Below, one piece after another: positions 16,081 through 27,594 of a stretch of DNA of 64,000 nucleotides; positions within the stretch are counted from its first letter, which is position 1; every line of letters starts with the position of its first letter. The notes beneath the pieces were generated by a model. The model was not told where the DNA came from. It searched no databases and worked only from the letters and a program-made list of their open reading frames with translations. The stretch comes from Rhodocyclaceae bacterium (GTDB lineage: Bacteria > Pseudomonadota > Gammaproteobacteria > Burkholderiales > Rhodocyclaceae), in contig JAUXXJ010000005.1 of the NCBI GenBank assembly GCA_030681195.1, forward strand, positions 286,964 through 350,963, in the 5' to 3' direction. The position numbers were made by a program, and so were the translations under genes.

Positions 16081-16695
16081 TTATTCACGCTCGCTGTAGG
16101 TGGGCAGCGTGATGCGAAAGGCCATCGCCAGCAGGCGGGCCAGCAACACAATGGCCATGCCGCACCAGGCGGCCGTCACCGCTGAAACTTCAAGGCGCTG
16201 CAGACCGATCATGCCGAGTGCGCCCATCCAGGCGGCGGACGCGTAAAGTTCGCCACGCACGAAAATCAGCGGCACCTGATTGCATAGCATGTCGCGCAAG
16301 ACCCCGCCGACCACGCCGGTAATCACGCCAAGCAGACTTGCCACCAGCCAGGGGGCATCCCATGCCAGGGCAATCTGTGTGCCAACGATGGTGAATAGCG
16401 CCAGGCCAATCGCGTCGGGGATCAGGAACAGGCGCGGCGGCAACTTGAGACCGCGCACGACAAAGAACACCGCTACCGAGGTAACGAGGGCGACGATCAA
16501 GTAGGTCTGGTCGCTGATCCAGAACATCGGCCGATCAAGCAGCATGTCGCGAATCGTGCCGCCCCCGAGCGCGGTGGCGCAGCCAACAATGACGACCCCG
16601 ACCAGATCCATCTGCTTGCGCCCGGCATCCAGCACGCCCGTGAGTGCGCTAACCGCGACTGCGGCGAGACCGATCCAGTAGAGCAGGGCTTCCAT
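16081..16695 (-). CDS. TRIC/UPF0126-family membrane channel protein (YicG-like)
   Basis: A 204-residue protein with about seven membrane helices, built from two repeats each containing a glycine-rich loop (ATALGGGTIRDMLLDRPMFW and VITGVVGGVLRDMLCNQVPL). This is the UPF0126 family, structurally related to trimeric intracellular cation channels. It probably conducts cations across the inner membrane; the physiological role is uncertain. It is convergent with the HTH-receiver gene (six bases between stops) and divergent from the signalling run. Confidence 0.9.
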   Translation of the reverse strand: MEALLYWIGLAAVAVSALTGVLDAGRKQMDLVGVVIVGCATALGGGTIRDMLLDRPMFWISDQTYLIVALVTSVAVFFVVRGLKLPPRLFLIPDAIGLALFTIVGTQIALAWDAPWLVASLLGVITGVVGGVLRDMLCNQVPLIFVRGELYASAAWMGALGMIGLQRLEVSAVTAAWCGMAIVLLARLLAMAFRITLPTYSERE

Positions 16696-16835
16696 GGTGT
16701 GCCTTTGGCGCGTTATCGGACGACTCAGTTGTTACATGATTGTCGACGAGTTTAGCGTGCTATGGCGGGCAGCAGCTCACATTGATACGTCTTCGCAGGT
16801 TGGTCGCTTGAATATGACATTAGGAGGTGATTCAA

Positions 16836-16886
16836 ATGTACCGAGTAATTCTGCTTAGCCGGAAGCTGTGCCCTGGAGTAGACTGA
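16836..16886 (+). CDS. Possible 16-residue leader peptide with an extended Shine-Dalgarno
   Basis: An ATG at 16836 is preceded by TAGGAGGTGATTCAA (16821-16835), which matches the complement of the 16S rRNA 3' end at 13 of 14 positions from AGGAGG onward, far more than a usual ribosome-binding site. The frame encodes MYRVILLSRKLCPGVD and stops 31 nt before the double-receiver gene. It may be a translated leader controlling the long downstream operon. Expression is not proven. Confidence 0.4.
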   Translation: MYRVILLSRKLCPGVD

Positions 16887-16917
16887 ACACCGATACAACA
16901 GCGAGGAGGGGTTGGTG

Positions 16918-17895
16918 ATGGAAAATGCAAATGAGTTACTAAAACATCGGGTCATGGTGCTTGATGATGAGCAGGGGATTGTGAATGCTGTGCGTCGGGA
17001 ACTGAGTACCCCCCCGCTGGGCAAGATGAACTACGAGATTGAGACTTTTACCGATCCGCAAGCCGCTTTGGCGCGGGCGCGCGAAGTAGAGTTCGAGGCG
17101 GTGCTTTCGGATTACCGGATGCCGCAGATGACCGGTCTGGAATTTCTCACCGAGCTGGGCAAGATCCAGCCCGACTGTGTCCGCATCGTGCTGTCCGGTC
17201 AGACCGATTTCGATGCGTTGGTGCAGATGATCAACGAGACGCACATCTATCGCTTCATTCCCAAGCCCTGGAGCAGCTACTTCCTCAAGAGCACCCTTTC
17301 TCAGGCGATCACGTTCCGCCGGACCACGGTCGAAAACCGCAAGCTCGCGAAGCAGTTGCGCGACAATGGCATTGAGCTGCCTGCCGGTTCAGTAAATGAG
17401 ATTGATCAAGTGCTGGTGGTCGATGATTCGGAGAACGTGGCCAATGCCGTGGCACGCAGCCTGACGCGGCGCAGTGCGCTTGACGATGTCTTCCGTGAAG
17501 TGCATGCGGAATCGCAGGGTACGCGGCTGCCCGATCTCAACCCGCAGCGCATCAGTGTCCAGGTGAGCGATTCACCCCAGCACGCTTTGAAGATGGCCGA
17601 TGAGGTCACCTTTTCCTGTGTGATCGCCGATTACCGCATGCCGGTAATGGATGGCGCCGAGTTTCTCACCCAGTTTGCCGAGAAACAGCCGGATTGCGCC
17701 TGCATCCTGTTCTCAGGGGCCGCCAACATGGAGAGCGTCGTGATCGCCCTCGACCTGGCGCACATTCATGCCTTTATTCCCAAGCCCTGGAACGATTACG
17801 AGTTGCGTGCCTCCGTGGCGCAGGCGCTGGCACGTCGCCGTCTGATGATCGAAAATCGCATCCTGGCGCAGATGTGCAAGGCCCGTAATCTCTGA
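16918..17895 (+). CDS. Double-receiver (REC-REC) protein
   Basis: A 325-residue protein made of two receiver domains and no output domain. The ATG at 16918 is chosen because GAGGAGGGG lies eight bases upstream; TTG and GTG in-frame codons just before it are less likely. Both receivers are complete: VLDDEQ / LSDYRMPQMTG / VLSGQ / IPKPW in the first, and VVDDSE / IADYRMPVMDG / LFSGA / IPKPW in the second. The second has an insertion of about 20 residues after helix 1. The KPW form of the switch Lys motif is typical of receivers attached to HD-GYP and GGDEF proteins. It probably shuttles phosphate in the cluster. First gene of the 18-kb run; a paralogue closes its signalling part at 30695. Confidence 0.87.
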   Translation: MENANELLKHRVMVLDDEQGIVNAVRRELSTPPLGKMNYEIETFTDPQAALARAREVEFEAVLSDYRMPQMTGLEFLTELGKIQPDCVRIVLSGQTDFDALVQMINETHIYRFIPKPWSSYFLKSTLSQAITFRRTTVENRKLAKQLRDNGIELPAGSVNEIDQVLVVDDSENVANAVARSLTRRSALDDVFREVHAESQGTRLPDLNPQRISVQVSDSPQHALKMADEVTFSCVIADYRMPVMDGAEFLTQFAEKQPDCACILFSGAANMESVVIALDLAHIHAFIPKPWNDYELRASVAQALARRRLMIENRILAQMCKARNL

Positions 17896-17928
17896 TCCAT
17901 TGACTGGGCGCGGTGACGCGTAATCGCC

Positions 17929-20487
17929 ATGACCGTTAGTGAATATCAAGACGGTACGATGATTCTGATCGTTGACGACACGCCCGAAAACCTGAGCGTG
18001 TTGGCGGAGTTGTTGCAGCCGCACTATCGGGTGCGCGCCGCCAATGGTGGGGTGCGGGCCCTACAGATCGCCCAGGACGAGCCGAAGCCCGATCTGATCC
18101 TGCTCGACATCATGATGCCCGATCTGGATGGTTATGCGGTGATCGAGCGCCTCAAGGCCGACCCGACGACGCGCGATATCCCGGTGATCTTCGTGACGGC
18201 GCTCGATGCCGGTGAGGATGAGCGGCGCGGGCTGGCACTGGGGGCCGTGGATTACATCACCAAGCCGATCCAGCCGCCCACCGTCCTGGCACGTGTACGC
18301 ACCCATCTCGAACTCAAATATGCGCGTGACCGCCTGCTAGAGCAGAATCTTTCGCTGGAAGCAGAGGTGGCGCGGCGCAATCGCCAGCGCGAATCGATCC
18401 TGATGTCGACCGGGGAGGGCATCTACGGGACAGACCCGGATGGTCACATCAGTTTCGTTAACCCTGCAGCGGCGCGCATGCTCGGTTATCAGCGCGAGGA
18501 ATTGCTTGGCCGCCATGCCCATGACACGTTCCATCGCTATCGGCCGGATGGGAGTCCCTATCCGGTGGCCGATTGCCCGATGATGGGATGCCTGTCCGGC
18601 AATCTGAGCGTGCATAACCTGGAAGAGATGTTCTGGCGCAAGGATGGCATGCCCCTTGAAGTTGAAGTCAGTTGTGAGCCGATGCTGGAGGCTGCAGAGA
18701 ATCTCGGCACGGTGGTGACCTTCCAGTCAATCGGCGAGCGCAAACGCTACCTGGCCGAGATCGAACGCAAATCGAACTTTGACGATCTGACTGGTCTGCC
18801 CAACCGTAATCTGTTGAATGATCGCTTGACCCAGGCCGTCGAGCGTTGCCGGCAGAGCGGGCAGGTTTTCGCTGTGATCCTGCTGAATCTCGACCGTTTC
18901 AAGGGTATCAACGACACCTTGGGGCATGCGGCGGGAGATGGCGTTTTGATCCAGGCGGCTGGACGCTTGCGTGACCATGCGGCAGAGATCGAGACCTTGG
19001 CACGTACCGAAGGCGACGAGTTCGTGATGGCGGTCGAGGTGGCCGATGCCAACGCGGTGACGCGTCTGCTCCAGCCAATGCTGCGTGCGCTCGCGCAGCC
19101 CTTTATGGTGGGCGAACACGAGTTCTATCTTTCCGGGAGTATCGGTATTGCCATCGCCCCGGTGGATGGACATACGGTTGAGGCGCTGCTGCAGAATGCC
19201 AGTGCCGCGATGTATAAGGTCAAGTCGGGGGGCGGCGACAACTTTGCCTTTTACACGACGGAGATGAACGCCCGCGCGCTCGAACGACTGGATATGGAGA
19301 ATGGCCTGCGCCGGGCCCTCGAACGTGACGAACTGATCCTGCATTACCAGCCGCAGTTGAACCTGCACAGTGGCCTGATCTGCGGGTGTGAGGCTCTCGT
19401 CCGTTGGCAACACCCGGTGCGCGGGCTGGTGCCGCCGAACGACTTTATCCCGCTCGCCGAGGAATCCGGGCTGATCGTGCCGCTGGGCGAGTGGGTGATG
19501 CGCAAAGCCTGTCAGCAAAACAAGGCATGGCAAGCAGCCGGACTGCCCCCCGTGACCGTTGCCGTCAATCTGTCGGCGCGCCAGATTGCGGTGCAGAATC
19601 TTGTAGTGCTGGCGGGCGACATCCTCAGGGAAACCGGTCTGGAGCCCAAGTATCTGGAACTGGAACTGACCGAAAGCGCCGTGCTGGCCGATGCCGAGGC
19701 ATTCATTGAGGCTACCGAACGGCTCAAGGGGCTTTCCATCACCCTGTCGATTGACGATTTCGGCACCGGCTTTTCCTCGCTCAGTTACCTCAAGCGGTTT
19801 GCCATCGACCGCCTCAAAATCGACCAGTCCTTCGTCCGTGACCTGACGCAAGACCCGAGTAGTGCCGCCATCGCGATGGCGATCATCTCGCTGTCGCACA
19901 GTCTCGGCCTTTCCGTGATTGCCGAGGGTGTCGAAACCGAAGCGCAACTGAATTTCCTGCGTGTGCGTCATTGCGACGAGATGCAGGGCTTTTTCTTCAG
20001 CAAGCCCCTCCCGCCCGATGAGTTTGCGGCCCTGTTGCGCTCCGGGCGCAAGCTGGCGCCGGTGGATGATGCCGTGTGCAACGGTCGCAGCCTGTTGCTG
20101 GTGGATGATGAACCCTCAATCCTGGCCTCGCTGCGGCGCCTGCTGCGCCGTGAGGGCTACACGATTTTTGCCGCCGAGAGCGGCGCGGAAGGATTGGAAT
20201 TGATGGCCGGCCACGACATTGGCGTGGTGATTTCCGATGCCCGCATGCCCAACATGACCGGTGCGGAGTTTCTTGGCCGGGTGCGCGAGATGTACCCCGA
20301 CAGTGTGCGCATCATGCTCTCGGGCTATACCGATCTCGAGTCGGTGACCAGCGCGGTCAATCGCGGCGAGCTGTTTCGCTTTCTGACCAAGCCCTGGGAC
20401 GATGCCGAACTGCTCAATGTCGTGCGCGATGCCTTCCATCACTACGAGGTGCGTCGCACTGCTCACAGTGGTGGTGCGGCATCGTGA
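17929..20487 (+). CDS. REC-PAS-GGDEF-EAL-REC c-di-GMP signalling protein
   Basis: An 852-residue protein. Domains in order: receiver (1-125, Asp in [13 protein letters not shown]), a coiled linker, PAS (about 145-260), GGDEF (about 280-440), EAL (about 450-700) and a second receiver (about 720-840, [17 protein letters not shown]). The GGDEF site reads EGDEF, a substitution at the first Gly that may weaken cyclase activity. The EAL side is intact ([33 protein letters not shown]), so phosphodiesterase activity is expected. Receivers at both ends allow two phospho-inputs. Its TGA overlaps the GTG start of the hybrid kinase. Confidence 0.92.
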   Translation: MTVSEYQDGTMILIVDDTPENLSVLAELLQPHYRVRAANGGVRALQIAQDEPKPDLILLDIMMPDLDGYAVIERLKADPTTRDIPVIFVTALDAGEDERRGLALGAVDYITKPIQPPTVLARVRTHLELKYARDRLLEQNLSLEAEVARRNRQRESILMSTGEGIYGTDPDGHISFVNPAAARMLGYQREELLGRHAHDTFHRYRPDGSPYPVADCPMMGCLSGNLSVHNLEEMFWRKDGMPLEVEVSCEPMLEAAENLGTVVTFQSIGERKRYLAEIERKSNFDDLTGLPNRNLLNDRLTQAVERCRQSGQVFAVILLNLDRFKGINDTLGHAAGDGVLIQAAGRLRDHAAEIETLARTEGDEFVMAVEVADANAVTRLLQPMLRALAQPFMVGEHEFYLSGSIGIAIAPVDGHTVEALLQNASAAMYKVKSGGGDNFAFYTTEMNARALERLDMENGLRRALERDELILHYQPQLNLHSGLICGCEALVRWQHPVRGLVPPNDFIPLAEESGLIVPLGEWVMRKACQQNKAWQAAGLPPVTVAVNLSARQIAVQNLVVLAGDILRETGLEPKYLELELTESAVLADAEAFIEATERLKGLSITLSIDDFGTGFSSLSYLKRFAIDRLKIDQSFVRDLTQDPSSAAIAMAIISLSHSLGLSVIAEGVETEAQLNFLRVRHCDEMQGFFFSKPLPPDEFAALLRSGRKLAPVDDAVCNGRSLLLVDDEPSILASLRRLLRREGYTIFAAESGAEGLELMAGHDIGVVISDARMPNMTGAEFLGRVREMYPDSVRIMLSGYTDLESVTSAVNRGELFRFLTKPWDDAELLNVVRDAFHHYEVRRTAHSGGAAS

Positions 20488-23400
20488 CGCCGCCGCGCTC
20501 ACTCTTTGCCGACTTGCCGCCCGCTACGTTGCACGCCATCGTGCGCATTGTGCTGCTTTACGCCCTGTTCGCGGGGCTGTGGATCTTTCTGTCCGACACG
20601 GCCGTTGCTCTCCTGTTTCCCGGCCCGGTCAGTATCCAGGTCGCCAGCACGCTCAAGGGCCTGCTGTTCGTCGCGGTCACTGCTGCGTTGCTGTTCTTCC
20701 TCATCCTGCGCTTCGCCGTGCGGCAGGAGAAAACGGCGACGGACACAAAAGTCGGCGCTGGCGGGACGGCGCCCCTGCCGCAGCGGCGCGGCCTGATCGT
20801 CAGCCTGGCGCTGCTTACCGCCGCCTTCGTGCTGCTCGGTGCTACCGGGCTACTGCAAAGCTGGAACTTTCACCGTGAGCAGCAGAACGAACAGTTGCTT
20901 TCCGTCGCCCGGCTCAAGGTCGAGCAAATCGAACGCTGGTTGAGCGAACGTCACCGCGATGCCGCGGTGATCCGCAGCGCGCCGGTCTTTTCCGATGGCC
21001 TGGCCGAATGGCGCAGGAGTGACGATCCGCAACTACGCACCCGTATCTTGAATCGCCTCGAAGACTTTCGCCACATGCTCGGGTATCGCGAAGCTGCCAT
21101 CGTCGATGCCCAAGGCCGCTCTCTGCTGCAAACCGACAGCACGCATAGCCATGACACCGATCTCCAGGCCAGGATTGTCGAAGTCGCGCTCGCCGGCGAC
21201 GCCACAGCGACGACCGATCTGTTCTACTTGGACGAACCGGCGCCGGGGCACCCGCATCTGGATTTTGTCACCCCGCTGCCGCGTCCAGTCGGCGCGGCGC
21301 GTGCCGACGTCGCTGTCGTGCTGCGCGTCGATGTCGAAGCCGACCTTTACCCCCTTCTTGCCGTGTGGCCGTTGCCGACCGCGAGCGCCGAAACCATGCT
21401 GTTCCGCCAGGAGGGCGACACGCTGCTATTCCTCAGCGAACTGCGCCACGAAAAAGGCAGCATGCTGAAAAAACGCGTGCCGCTGGCCGAGAGAACCGTG
21501 CTTGCCGCGCATGCGCTCGCTCCCGGCTACGCACCCGGCATGCTGATCGAAGGCACCGATTACCGCGGCCACCCGGCGCTTGGCGTCGCGCTGCCCGTGG
21601 CGGGCACATCGTGGTGGCTGCTCGCCAAGGTGGATCGCGAGGAAGTGTTCGACGAGGCGATGCGAGATGCGTTGTGGATACTGCTTGCCAGCCTGTTCAT
21701 CTGGCTGGCCGCCGGCGCCCTCGCGGTGCTGTTCTTCCAGCGCCGCGAATTGCTGCATGCGCAACGGCAGCAGATGGAACATGCCGAAAAGCTGAGCGTT
21801 TTGCGGCTGTTGGCCGCCGTCGCCGACAGTTCGCTCGACGCCATCTATGCCAAGGACTACCAGGGGCGCTACACCCTGTTCAATCGTGCGGCCGTCAACT
21901 TCGCCGGCAAAACCGAGGCCGAAGTTCTCGGGCAAGACAACAGCGCGCTGTTCAGGCCTGATGAGGCGGCGGCACTGGATGCCCATGACCGGCGCGTGAT
22001 GGACGGCGACCAGTCGCTGACCTACGAGGAAACCGTTACGACCAATGAAGGGGTGCGCACCTTCCTTGCCGTCAAGGGCCCGCTGCATGATGAGATGGGC
22101 GCGGTGATCGGCATGTACGGTATTTCACGCGATATCACCGAACTCAAAAGGGCCGAAGAATCCTTGCGCGAGAGCGAGGAAATATTCAGACATTTCATGG
22201 AAAACAGTCCCATCTACGTTTTCTTCAAGGATGAAAACATCCGCCCGATACGCCTGAGCCGGAACTACGAGCAGATGCTGGGGAAACCCGTGAGCGAACT
22301 GCTCGGCAAGAGTATGGACGAATTGTTCCCTTCCCCCCTGGCGAAAAGCATGGTGGCCGATGACATGAGAATCCTGCGCGAGGGCCAAGTCATTACGGTG
22401 GATGAAGAATTCGCTGGCCATTTCTACACGACCATCAAGTTCCCGATCCTGATCGACGGCACGCCGCGCTATCTGGCCGGCTACACCATCGATATCTCCG
22501 AGCGCAAGCTGGCCGAGGATCGCCTGCGCAAGCTCTCGCTCGCCATTGAACAGAGCCCGGAAAGCATCGTCATCACCAACATTGACGCCGAGATCGAGTA
22601 CGCGAACGACGCCTTCCTACAGGTCACCGGCTATACACGCGAGGAAGTGATCGGTCAGAATCCACGCCTCCTGCACTCAGGCAAGACGCCGGCCACCACT
22701 TATGCGTCGATGTGGGACGCCATGTTGCGCGGGCAGGCATGGAAAGGCGAGTTCATCAACCGGCGCAAGGATGGCAGCGAGTACGTCGAGTTTGCGATTG
22801 TGACACCGCTGCGCCAGCCTGACGGTCAGATCACGCACTATGTTGCGGTCAAGGAAGACGTTACCGAGAAGAAGCGGATCGGCGAAGAACTCGATGCATA
22901 CCGCCTTCACCTTGAGGATATGGTGACCCAGCGCACGGTGGATCTGGATGTGGCGCGGCAACGGGCGGAAGCGGCCAGCCAGGCCAAGAGCACTTTCCTG
23001 GCCAACATGAGCCATGAAATTCGCACCCCGATGAATGCGATTGTGGGGCTGGCCCACCTGCTGCAGCGCCAGATCGACGAACCGGGGCAGCGTGATCGGC
23101 TCGACAAGATCATTGAGGCCGCGCATCACCTGCTGGCGCTGATCAACGATATTCTTGACCTGTCGAAGATCGAATCCGGGAAGTTTACCCTGGATGAGAG
23201 TGAGTTCGACCTGACGCAGGTGCTCGAAAATGTCGCTGCATTGGTCGCCGAGCGGGCGCAGACACACGGGCTGGAACTGATCGTCGATATCGATCCGGTG
23301 TTGACCGAAGCGCCCTTGTTGCGCGGCGATGTGACGCGTTTGCGTCAGGCCCTGCTCAACTACGCCGGCAATGCCGTCAAATTTACCGAGCGAGGTTTCG

Positions 23401-24827
23401 TCATCCTGCGTGTGCGCCAGATCGAGGCGGGAGAGCACGACATCCTGTTGCGCTTCGAGGTGGAAGATAGCGGCATCGGCATTGCGGCGGAAGACCTTGC
23501 GCGCCTGTTCCGCTCATTTGAACAGGCGGATTCATCAATTACCCGCCGCTATGGGGGCACCGGGCTGGGTTTGGCGATCAACCAGCATCTGGCCGAGCTG
23601 ATGGGCGGCAGCGTGGGGGCCGAGAGTACGCCGGGCGTGGGCAGCCGGTTCTGGATGACCGCACGCTTGCGGAAGGGCAGCCGCCGCGGGCGGCAATCGA
23701 TTGCACATTCGTCGCGCGACAAATCGAAGACGCAGGTCGATGCCAGTGCATCGCACAGCGAGAAAGCTTTGCAGCAAGCGATTCGGGCGCGCGGAAGCGT
23801 GCGCCTCCTGGTGGCCGAGGACAACCCGATCAATCAGGAGGTGGCACGCGATCTGTTGATGGAAGCCGGCATGACCGTCGATCTCGCCGATACCGGCGTC
23901 AAGGCGGTCGAGATGGCGCGTGTGACCGCCTATGACGCCATCCTCATGGATATGCAGATGCCGGAAATGGATGGCATCGAGGCGACGCAACAAATTCGCG
24001 CGCTGCCGGGTTACCGGCAAACGCCGATTGTGGCGATGACGGCCAATGCGTTCAGCGAAGACCGTGAGCGCTGTCTTGCCGCAGGCATGAACGACTACAT
24101 CGCCAAGCCGGTCGATCCCGAAACGCTGTTTGCCACGCTGCTGCGCTGGCTACCGGCATTGGCCTCATCGCTCCCGGCAATGCCCTCCGCGTTGCCTGAC
24201 GACAAGACACTGCCGTTGCAGCGGCGTCTTGCGTCGATTCCGGGTCTCGATGCGGCGGCAGGTCTGAAAACGCTGAGCGGCCGAGTGGCCCGTTATACCG
24301 AGATGCTGGAGCGTTTTATTCAGGCACATCGCAAGGATGGCGAACAGTTGCATGCTTTGCTGGCGGCAGGGGAGAACGAAAAGGCCATGCGCCAAGCGCA
24401 TGCGCTCAGGGGCGTTGCCGCGACGCTGGGGGCGCGCAATGTGGCCACAGCCGCTGCGCGTCTTGAACGGGGTTTGCGCGACGCGCCGGCAAACGACACT
24501 GCCCTGGCCGCGCTCGGCGAGCTTGAACGTGCGCTGGATGAGTTGATGCGCGGCCTGCCGCTTGCATGGGTCGAAGAGGAGAAATCACCATTGCCTTCGA
24601 TTCCGCTGCCTGCAGCGGACAACCTATTGGAAACACTTGAAAACCTGCTGGTAGGTGATGATCCCAGCGTGAATCAACTGTTTGCCAGCGCAGCAGTGCA
24701 TCTGCGTCCGCTGCTGGGCAGCGATTACGCCCGGCTGGAAAAGGCGATTGCCGCTTATCAATATCCAGCAGCCCTTGTACTGGTGCGCGCTTTGCGGGCA
24801 CAGAAGCAGGCGGGTGACCCGACATGA
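20484..24827 (+). CDS. Large membrane hybrid histidine kinase (PAS x3-HisKA-HATPase-REC-Hpt)
   Basis: A 1447-residue protein starting at a GTG that overlaps the previous stop. Two N-terminal membrane helices, a cytoplasmic loop, a third helix (about 100-118), a ~275-residue periplasmic sensor and a fourth helix (about 395-418) precede three PAS domains (about 439-805). The kinase core follows: [14 protein letters not shown] with the phospho-His near 843, N box GNAVKFTE, and [13 protein letters not shown] / [10 protein letters not shown] receiver (Asp near 1156 in [12 protein letters not shown]) and an Hpt domain (His near 1306, [14 protein letters not shown]) complete a full phosphorelay in one chain. 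The first cytoplasmic loop contains TKVGAGGTA from a perfect copy of the 24-bp repeat. Confidence 0.93.
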   Translation: MTPPRSLFADLPPATLHAIVRIVLLYALFAGLWIFLSDTAVALLFPGPVSIQVASTLKGLLFVAVTAALLFFLILRFAVRQEKTATDTKVGAGGTAPLPQRRGLIVSLALLTAAFVLLGATGLLQSWNFHREQQNEQLLSVARLKVEQIERWLSERHRDAAVIRSAPVFSDGLAEWRRSDDPQLRTRILNRLEDFRHMLGYREAAIVDAQGRSLLQTDSTHSHDTDLQARIVEVALAGDATATTDLFYLDEPAPGHPHLDFVTPLPRPVGAARADVAVVLRVDVEADLYPLLAVWPLPTASAETMLFRQEGDTLLFLSELRHEKGSMLKKRVPLAERTVLAAHALAPGYAPGMLIEGTDYRGHPALGVALPVAGTSWWLLAKVDREEVFDEAMRDALWILLASLFIWLAAGALAVLFFQRRELLHAQRQQMEHAEKLSVLRLLAAVADSSLDAIYAKDYQGRYTLFNRAAVNFAGKTEAEVLGQDNSALFRPDEAAALDAHDRRVMDGDQSLTYEETVTTNEGVRTFLAVKGPLHDEMGAVIGMYGISRDITELKRAEESLRESEEIFRHFMENSPIYVFFKDENIRPIRLSRNYEQMLGKPVSELLGKSMDELFPSPLAKSMVADDMRILREGQVITVDEEFAGHFYTTIKFPILIDGTPRYLAGYTIDISERKLAEDRLRKLSLAIEQSPESIVITNIDAEIEYANDAFLQVTGYTREEVIGQNPRLLHSGKTPATTYASMWDAMLRGQAWKGEFINRRKDGSEYVEFAIVTPLRQPDGQITHYVAVKEDVTEKKRIGEELDAYRLHLEDMVTQRTVDLDVARQRAEAASQAKSTFLANMSHEIRTPMNAIVGLAHLLQRQIDEPGQRDRLDKIIEAAHHLLALINDILDLSKIESGKFTLDESEFDLTQVLENVAALVAERAQTHGLELIVDIDPVLTEAPLLRGDVTRLRQALLNYAGNAVKFTERGFVILRVRQIEAGEHDILLRFEVEDSGIGIAAEDLARLFRSFEQADSSITRRYGGTGLGLAINQHLAELMGGSVGAESTPGVGSRFWMTARLRKGSRRGRQSIAHSSRDKSKTQVDASASHSEKALQQAIRARGSVRLLVAEDNPINQEVARDLLMEAGMTVDLADTGVKAVEMARVTAYDAILMDMQMPEMDGIEATQQIRALPGYRQTPIVAMTANAFSEDRERCLAAGMNDYIAKPVDPETLFATLLRWLPALASSLPAMPSALPDDKTLPLQRRLASIPGLDAAAGLKTLSGRVARYTEMLERFIQAHRKDGEQLHALLAAGENEKAMRQAHALRGVAATLGARNVATAAARLERGLRDAPANDTALAALGELERALDELMRGLPLAWVEEEKSPLPSIPLPAADNLLETLENLLVGDDPSVNQLFASAAVHLRPLLGSDYARLEKAIAAYQYPAALVLVRALRAQKQAGDPT
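20747..20770 (-). repeat. 24-bp interspersed repeat inside the hybrid kinase gene
   Basis: Perfect copy, in frame, encoding KVGAGGTA in the short cytoplasmic loop between the second and third membrane helices, a place likely to tolerate extra residues. Confidence 0.9.
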
Positions 24828-26290
24828 ATTCCCAGACACTAACTTCTCTGCAAGGTGACGATTCCCGCCACACGCTATTGGAAAAGAGTCTGGCATTCAT
24901 GGCCCGGCGCGCCATGTATATGCTCGAATTGCCAAGGATCGCCGATGCACTCGATGAGGCGAGCTTCATGCAACGCGGTCTGGAGATGGCGGAGGAACTG
25001 ACCGACAGCAAGGTTTCCTTCATCCACTTTGTCAATGAAGACGAAAAAACGATCGAACTGGTGACCTGGTCGCGGCGCACGCTTGAAAGCTATTGCCATG
25101 CGGCCTTTGATCGCCACTATCCGGTCAGTGAAGCCGGTATCTGGGCGGAAGCCCTGCGCCACCGCCAGCCGGTGGTGTTCAACGACTATGCCACGGCCCC
25201 CGGCAAGCATGGTCTTCCAGAGGGACATGCGCCCTTGCAGCGGCTGATTTCACTGCCAGTGATCGAGCAGGGCAAGATTGTCATGCTCGTCGGTGTCGGC
25301 AACAAGGCGAGCGATTATGGCGATCAGGACATTGAAACCCTGCAATTGGTGGCGAATGATGTCTGGCATTTGGCCCAGCGCGGTCGCGCGCAGCGACAAA
25401 TTGCCGAAAACATGCAAGGTCTGCGTGAGTTGAATCAGAAGCTGGAAGCGGCCCACAGCCAGTTGCTGCAGTCGGAAAAGATGGCCTCCATTGGCCAGTT
25501 GGCTGCCGGCGTGGCCCACGAGCTGAATAACCCGATCGGCTTTGTCACCAGCAATCTCGGTTCGCTGGAAAGCTATCTGCAGGATATTTTCAGCATTCTC
25601 GATGCCTATGCCGTGGCTGAGGCGGGGATGCAGTCATCTTGTCCCGAACTCAACCAGGCGCGTCAGCTCAAGCTCGACCGGGATTATGATTTTCTGCGGT
25701 CCGATATCGTCCAGTTGCTAAGTGAGTCACGCGAGGGCCTCGGCCGCGTGGCGAAAATTGTCAGGGACTTGAAGGATTTCTCGCGCGCCGGCGAGGCGAG
25801 CATGCAGTGGGCTGATCTGCATCAGGGCATTGAGACGACGCTCAATGTCGTGTGGAATGAGCTCAAGTACAAATGCACGGTGGTGAAAGACTATGGCGAC
25901 CTGCCGCAAATCTGGTGCGAGCCTTCGCAACTCAATCAGGTGTTCATGAATCTGCTGGTGAATGCCGGCCACGCCATTCAGGAGAAGGGCGAGATCACCA
26001 TTCGCACCGGACGTCAGGGCAGTGAAGTCTTTGTGGCGATTGGCGATACCGGCACCGGCATTGCATCGGAGCACCTGAACCGCATTTTTGAGCCCTTCTT
26101 TACCACCAAGCCGATTGGCAAGGGGACAGGGCTGGGGCTCTCGCTGGCCTATGGCATTGTGCAGAAGCACCATGGCCGTATCGAGGTGCAGAGCAAGTTG
26201 GGCAAAGGCACGACCTTTACCGTGTGGCTGCCCATTGATCCTGTTGCTCCCGCTGCAGATGCCGTCCCGCCAGCGCCGACTTTTGCATAG
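24824..26290 (+). CDS. GAF-domain sensor histidine kinase
   Basis: A 488-residue soluble kinase. A GAF domain (about residues 20-170; [40 protein letters not shown]) is followed by HisKA with the HPK4-type box [11 protein letters not shown] (phospho-His near 231), then HATPase_c ([39 protein letters not shown]). The closing residues AVPPAPTFA come from a perfect copy of the 24-bp repeat, so the repeat supplies the native C-terminus and stop region. The ATG overlaps the stop of the hybrid kinase (ATGA). The ligand of the GAF domain is unknown. Confidence 0.92.
   Translation: MNSQTLTSLQGDDSRHTLLEKSLAFMARRAMYMLELPRIADALDEASFMQRGLEMAEELTDSKVSFIHFVNEDEKTIELVTWSRRTLESYCHAAFDRHYPVSEAGIWAEALRHRQPVVFNDYATAPGKHGLPEGHAPLQRLISLPVIEQGKIVMLVGVGNKASDYGDQDIETLQLVANDVWHLAQRGRAQRQIAENMQGLRELNQKLEAAHSQLLQSEKMASIGQLAAGVAHELNNPIGFVTSNLGSLESYLQDIFSILDAYAVAEAGMQSSCPELNQARQLKLDRDYDFLRSDIVQLLSESREGLGRVAKIVRDLKDFSRAGEASMQWADLHQGIETTLNVVWNELKYKCTVVKDYGDLPQIWCEPSQLNQVFMNLLVNAGHAIQEKGEITIRTGRQGSEVFVAIGDTGTGIASEHLNRIFEPFFTTKPIGKGTGLGLSLAYGIVQKHHGRIEVQSKLGKGTTFTVWLPIDPVAPAADAVPPAPTFA
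26261..26284 (+). repeat. 24-bp interspersed repeat at kinase C-terminus
   Basis: Perfect copy, in frame, encoding AVPPAPTF as the penultimate residues of the GAF kinase; the stop codon TAG follows two codons later. Confidence 0.9.
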
Positions 26291-26300
26291 AGGGTGTCAC

Positions 26301-27593
26301 ATGACCGGGACAGATACGGATTCCAACCTTCTGGTCAGCAGTGATGACAGGTTTCGCATCATCTACGACGCGATCAACGATGCCATCTTTGTGCATGATC
26401 CGGTCACAGGCCATGTTCTCGATGCGAATGCCCGTGCCTGTGCCATGTATGGCTACACGCGAGAGCAATTGCTGACGCTCGATGTCCCTCGGCTCAGCGC
26501 CAATGTGCCGCCCTATACGCTGGTTGAAGTGCAGAGGCTGATGACGCGCTGCATGGAAAAGGGATGGGAGGCATTTGAGTGGCTGGCCCGAGATAGCCAG
26601 GATCGGCAGTTCTGGGTAGCGGTGAATCTGAAGATGCTCATGCTCAATGGCGAACAGCGGGTGCTGGCCGTGGTGCGTGATATCGACAAGAGCAAGAAAA
26701 CCGAGGAGACGCTGCAGCATGCACTAACCGAGGCCAAGGCGCTTAACGCCAAGTTGACCGAGGCCCATAACCAGTTGCTGCAATCGGAAAAGATGGCTTC
26801 GATTGGACAGCTTGCCGCTGGGGTGGCGCACGAACTGAACAACCCGATCGGCTTCGTGCATAGCAATCTGGGCACGCTGAAGACCTATCTGGACGATATC
26901 TTCCAGATCGCGGCGGTGTGTGAGGCGGCAGCCGCCGAGGCGGGCAATCCCGAGGATTTTGCGCGCATCCAGACGATCAAGGCGGAGAAGGATTTTGATT
27001 TCCTTAAGACCGACGTCTATCAGTTGCTGGCCGAATCGACTGACGGGCTGCAGCGCGTGAAGAAGATTGTCCAGGACTTGAAGGATTTCTCGCGCCCTGG
27101 CGAGGCCGAGTGGCAATGGGCCGATCTGAACAAAGGGATCGAATCGACCCTGAACATCGTCTGGAACGAACTCAAGTACAAGTGCACTGTCAAGAAAGAA
27201 TATGGCGAATTGCATCAGGTGCGTTGTCTGGCCGCGCAGCTCAATCAGGTGTTCATGAATCTGCTGATCAATGCAGCGCAGGCGATCGAGACCAAGGGCG
27301 AGATCGTCATCAGCACCTGCGCGCTGGATGCCGATACGGTACAGATCAAGATTGCGGATAGCGGCAAGGGCATCACGCCAGTCCACATGAATCGTCTGTT
27401 CGAACCATTTTTCACCACCAAGCCGGTGGGGAAGGGCACCGGGCTTGGCCTCTCGATTGCCTGGAGTATCATCGAAAAGCACCACGGCAAGATCGAGGTG
27501 GCCAGCGAGGTGGGCAAGGGAACAACCTTTACGATTACCTTGCCGGTGGCGCCGCCTGAAGATAACAAGCAAGTAGATGGCATGGCTGGCTAA
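26301..27593 (+). CDS. PAS-domain sensor histidine kinase
   Basis: A 430-residue soluble kinase. The open frame extends upstream into the GAF kinase, but the ATG at 26301 after AGAGGGTG opens directly into a PAS domain (FRIIYDAINDAIFVHD, ARACAMYGYTREQLL). The transmitter is closely similar to those of the GAF and hemerythrin kinases: [15 protein letters not shown] with phospho-His near 176, [31 protein letters not shown]. This indicates duplication of one transmitter with sensor swapping. It starts 10 nt after the GAF kinase gene. Confidence 0.92.
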   Translation: MTGTDTDSNLLVSSDDRFRIIYDAINDAIFVHDPVTGHVLDANARACAMYGYTREQLLTLDVPRLSANVPPYTLVEVQRLMTRCMEKGWEAFEWLARDSQDRQFWVAVNLKMLMLNGEQRVLAVVRDIDKSKKTEETLQHALTEAKALNAKLTEAHNQLLQSEKMASIGQLAAGVAHELNNPIGFVHSNLGTLKTYLDDIFQIAAVCEAAAAEAGNPEDFARIQTIKAEKDFDFLKTDVYQLLAESTDGLQRVKKIVQDLKDFSRPGEAEWQWADLNKGIESTLNIVWNELKYKCTVKKEYGELHQVRCLAAQLNQVFMNLLINAAQAIETKGEIVISTCALDADTVQIKIADSGKGITPVHMNRLFEPFFTTKPVGKGTGLGLSIAWSIIEKHHGKIEVASEVGKGTTFTITLPVAPPEDNKQVDGMAG

Positions 27594-27594
27594 C

